Assembly: GCA_023284085.1 (NCBI GenBank)
Contig: JAKVHY010000033.1
Location: 1 to 64,000, forward strand
DNA length: 64,000 nucleotides
Source of the DNA: Shewanella benthica
GTDB taxonomy: Bacteria; Pseudomonadota; Gammaproteobacteria; Enterobacterales; Shewanellaceae
Direction: 5' to 3'
The notes below the pieces were generated by a model. The model did no database searches. It worked only from the letters and a program-made list of their open reading frames with translations, and had not been told where the DNA came from. Shown piece by piece: positions 63,376 through 64,000 of this stretch (position 1 is its first letter; every line of letters begins with the position of its first letter). Made by a program: the position numbers and the translations under genes.

Positions 63376-64000
63376 ATGCAAGAGATCAATCATTACATCA
63401 ACGGCAGACACACAGCACCGAGTCAGCGCACCAGTTCAGTATATGAACCCGCTACGGGGGAGCACAGGGCCACAGTATCCTTAGCCAGTGCCGCCGAAGT
63501 CGACGGCGCTATCGAGCTAGCCAAAAAAGCACATAAGACCTGGTCTCAAGTATCTCCGCTCAATCGCGCCCGTGTTCTGTTCAAATTCAAGGCGCTAGTA
63601 GAAGCCAATATGGACGAGATGGCCGAGCTTATCACCCGTGAGCATGGCAAGGTCATCGACGATGCTAAGGGTGAGATCATCCGCGGCCTGGAAGTCGTTG
63701 AGTTCGCCTGTGGTATTCCGCACCTGTTAAAAGGTGAGCATACCGAACAGGTTGGTGGTGGTGTCGATGCCTGGACTGTCAATCAGTCCCTCGGTGTAGT
63801 CGCCGGGATTGCGCCATTTAATTTTCCCATCATGGTCCCTATGTGGATGTTCCCTATTGCGATTGCAGCGGGTAACACTTTTATCATGAAGCCATCGGAG
63901 AAAGATCCAAGCTCGGTAATGCGTATCGCCGAACTGCTCACCGAAGCGGGACTGCCTGACGGCGTCTTCAATGTGGTCAACGGTGACAAGGAAGCTGTCG
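63376..64000 (+). CDS. mmsA: Methylmalonate/malonate-semialdehyde dehydrogenase (partial)
   Basis: The frame starts at the ATG at 63376, ten bases after AGGA, and runs off the right edge; 208 codons are visible of about 500. It begins MQEINHYINGRHTAPSQRTS and contains AGIAPFNFPIMVPMWMFPIA and FIMKPSEKDPSS, the MmsA coenzyme-binding region. The enzyme makes acetyl-CoA or propionyl-CoA from the semialdehyde with NAD+ and CoA. After the aminotransferase it would finish beta-alanine breakdown. The catalytic cysteine lies beyond the window. Confidence 0.92.
   Translation, partial: MQEINHYINGRHTAPSQRTSSVYEPATGEHRATVSLASAAEVDGAIELAKKAHKTWSQVSPLNRARVLFKFKALVEANMDEMAELITREHGKVIDDAKGEIIRGLEVVEFACGIPHLLKGEHTEQVGGGVDAWTVNQSLGVVAGIAPFNFPIMVPMWMFPIAIAAGNTFIMKPSEKDPSSVMRIAELLTEAGLPDGVFNVVNGDKEAV

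Overview
The window reads as a chromosomal segment of a marine gammaproteobacterium, most likely Shewanella. This rests on gene order and family content, not on a database search: tyrS / mepM-like / anmK, the folB-folK / plsY / tsaD / rpsU-yqeY-dnaG-rpoD block, a DUF2750 protein, an exeA-exeB pair, and a large puu-pot polyamine locus. Nearly all of the sequence is core-genome-like, with short intergenic gaps and clear intrinsic terminators. I see no transposase, phage, CRISPR or rRNA.

Layout. 1-198: three 60-bp tandem repeats that duplicate the start of the following gene, mtnN. 199-3513: mtnN, a CbiB/CobD-like membrane protein, a DUF2721 protein, a TRIC/UPF0126 channel protein and a small secreted NTF2-like protein. 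3734-9459: POT peptide transporter, tyrS, an M23 peptidase and anmK. 9519-18851: a ToxR/CadC-type membrane regulator with a TolB-like propeller, divergent from a TonB-dependent receptor, an S9 peptidase and an alkaline phosphatase. This looks like a regulated scavenging module for peptides and phosphoesters. 19114-28147: aqpZ, DUF2750, a small membrane protein, erpA, a ClC channel, hemL and nhaD. A deleted pyrB relic lies just upstream of hemL. 28256-36132: exeB/exeA of type II secretion, cca, an Lpp-like lipoprotein, an L,D-transpeptidase, rlmA and uppP. 36204-43942: folK, folB, plsY, tsaD and the macromolecular synthesis operon rpsU-yqeY-dnaG-rpoD. 44422-45090: tRNA-Ile2(CAU), a tRNA relic and a small membrane protein. 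45394-64000: polyamine catabolism.

How the last region works together. PotF1/PotF2-PotG-PotH-PotI import putrescine. PuuA glutamylates it, a PuuB oxidises it, PuuC oxidises the aldehyde, and PuuD removes the glutamyl group to give GABA. PuuR would repress the pathway. A beta-alanine/omega-amino-acid:pyruvate aminotransferase and an MmsA-type dehydrogenase follow, so the same locus could take diaminopropane- or spermidine-derived beta-alanine to acetyl-CoA. There are two PuuB paralogues and two tandem PotF paralogues, and no separate puuE in view. hspQ and a DAACS dicarboxylate transporter sit inside this locus. hspQ is flanked by diverged, inverted copies of a dispersed repeat.

I did not find an obviously new defence or secretion system. 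The most unusual items are the decoy-start repeats before mtnN, the in-frame pyrB deletion relic, the regulator/receptor/peptidase module with its palindromes, a structured nhaD leader, four paired GATC sites upstream of rpsU, a Ser/Asp-rich insertion in RlmA, and the repeat pair around hspQ.
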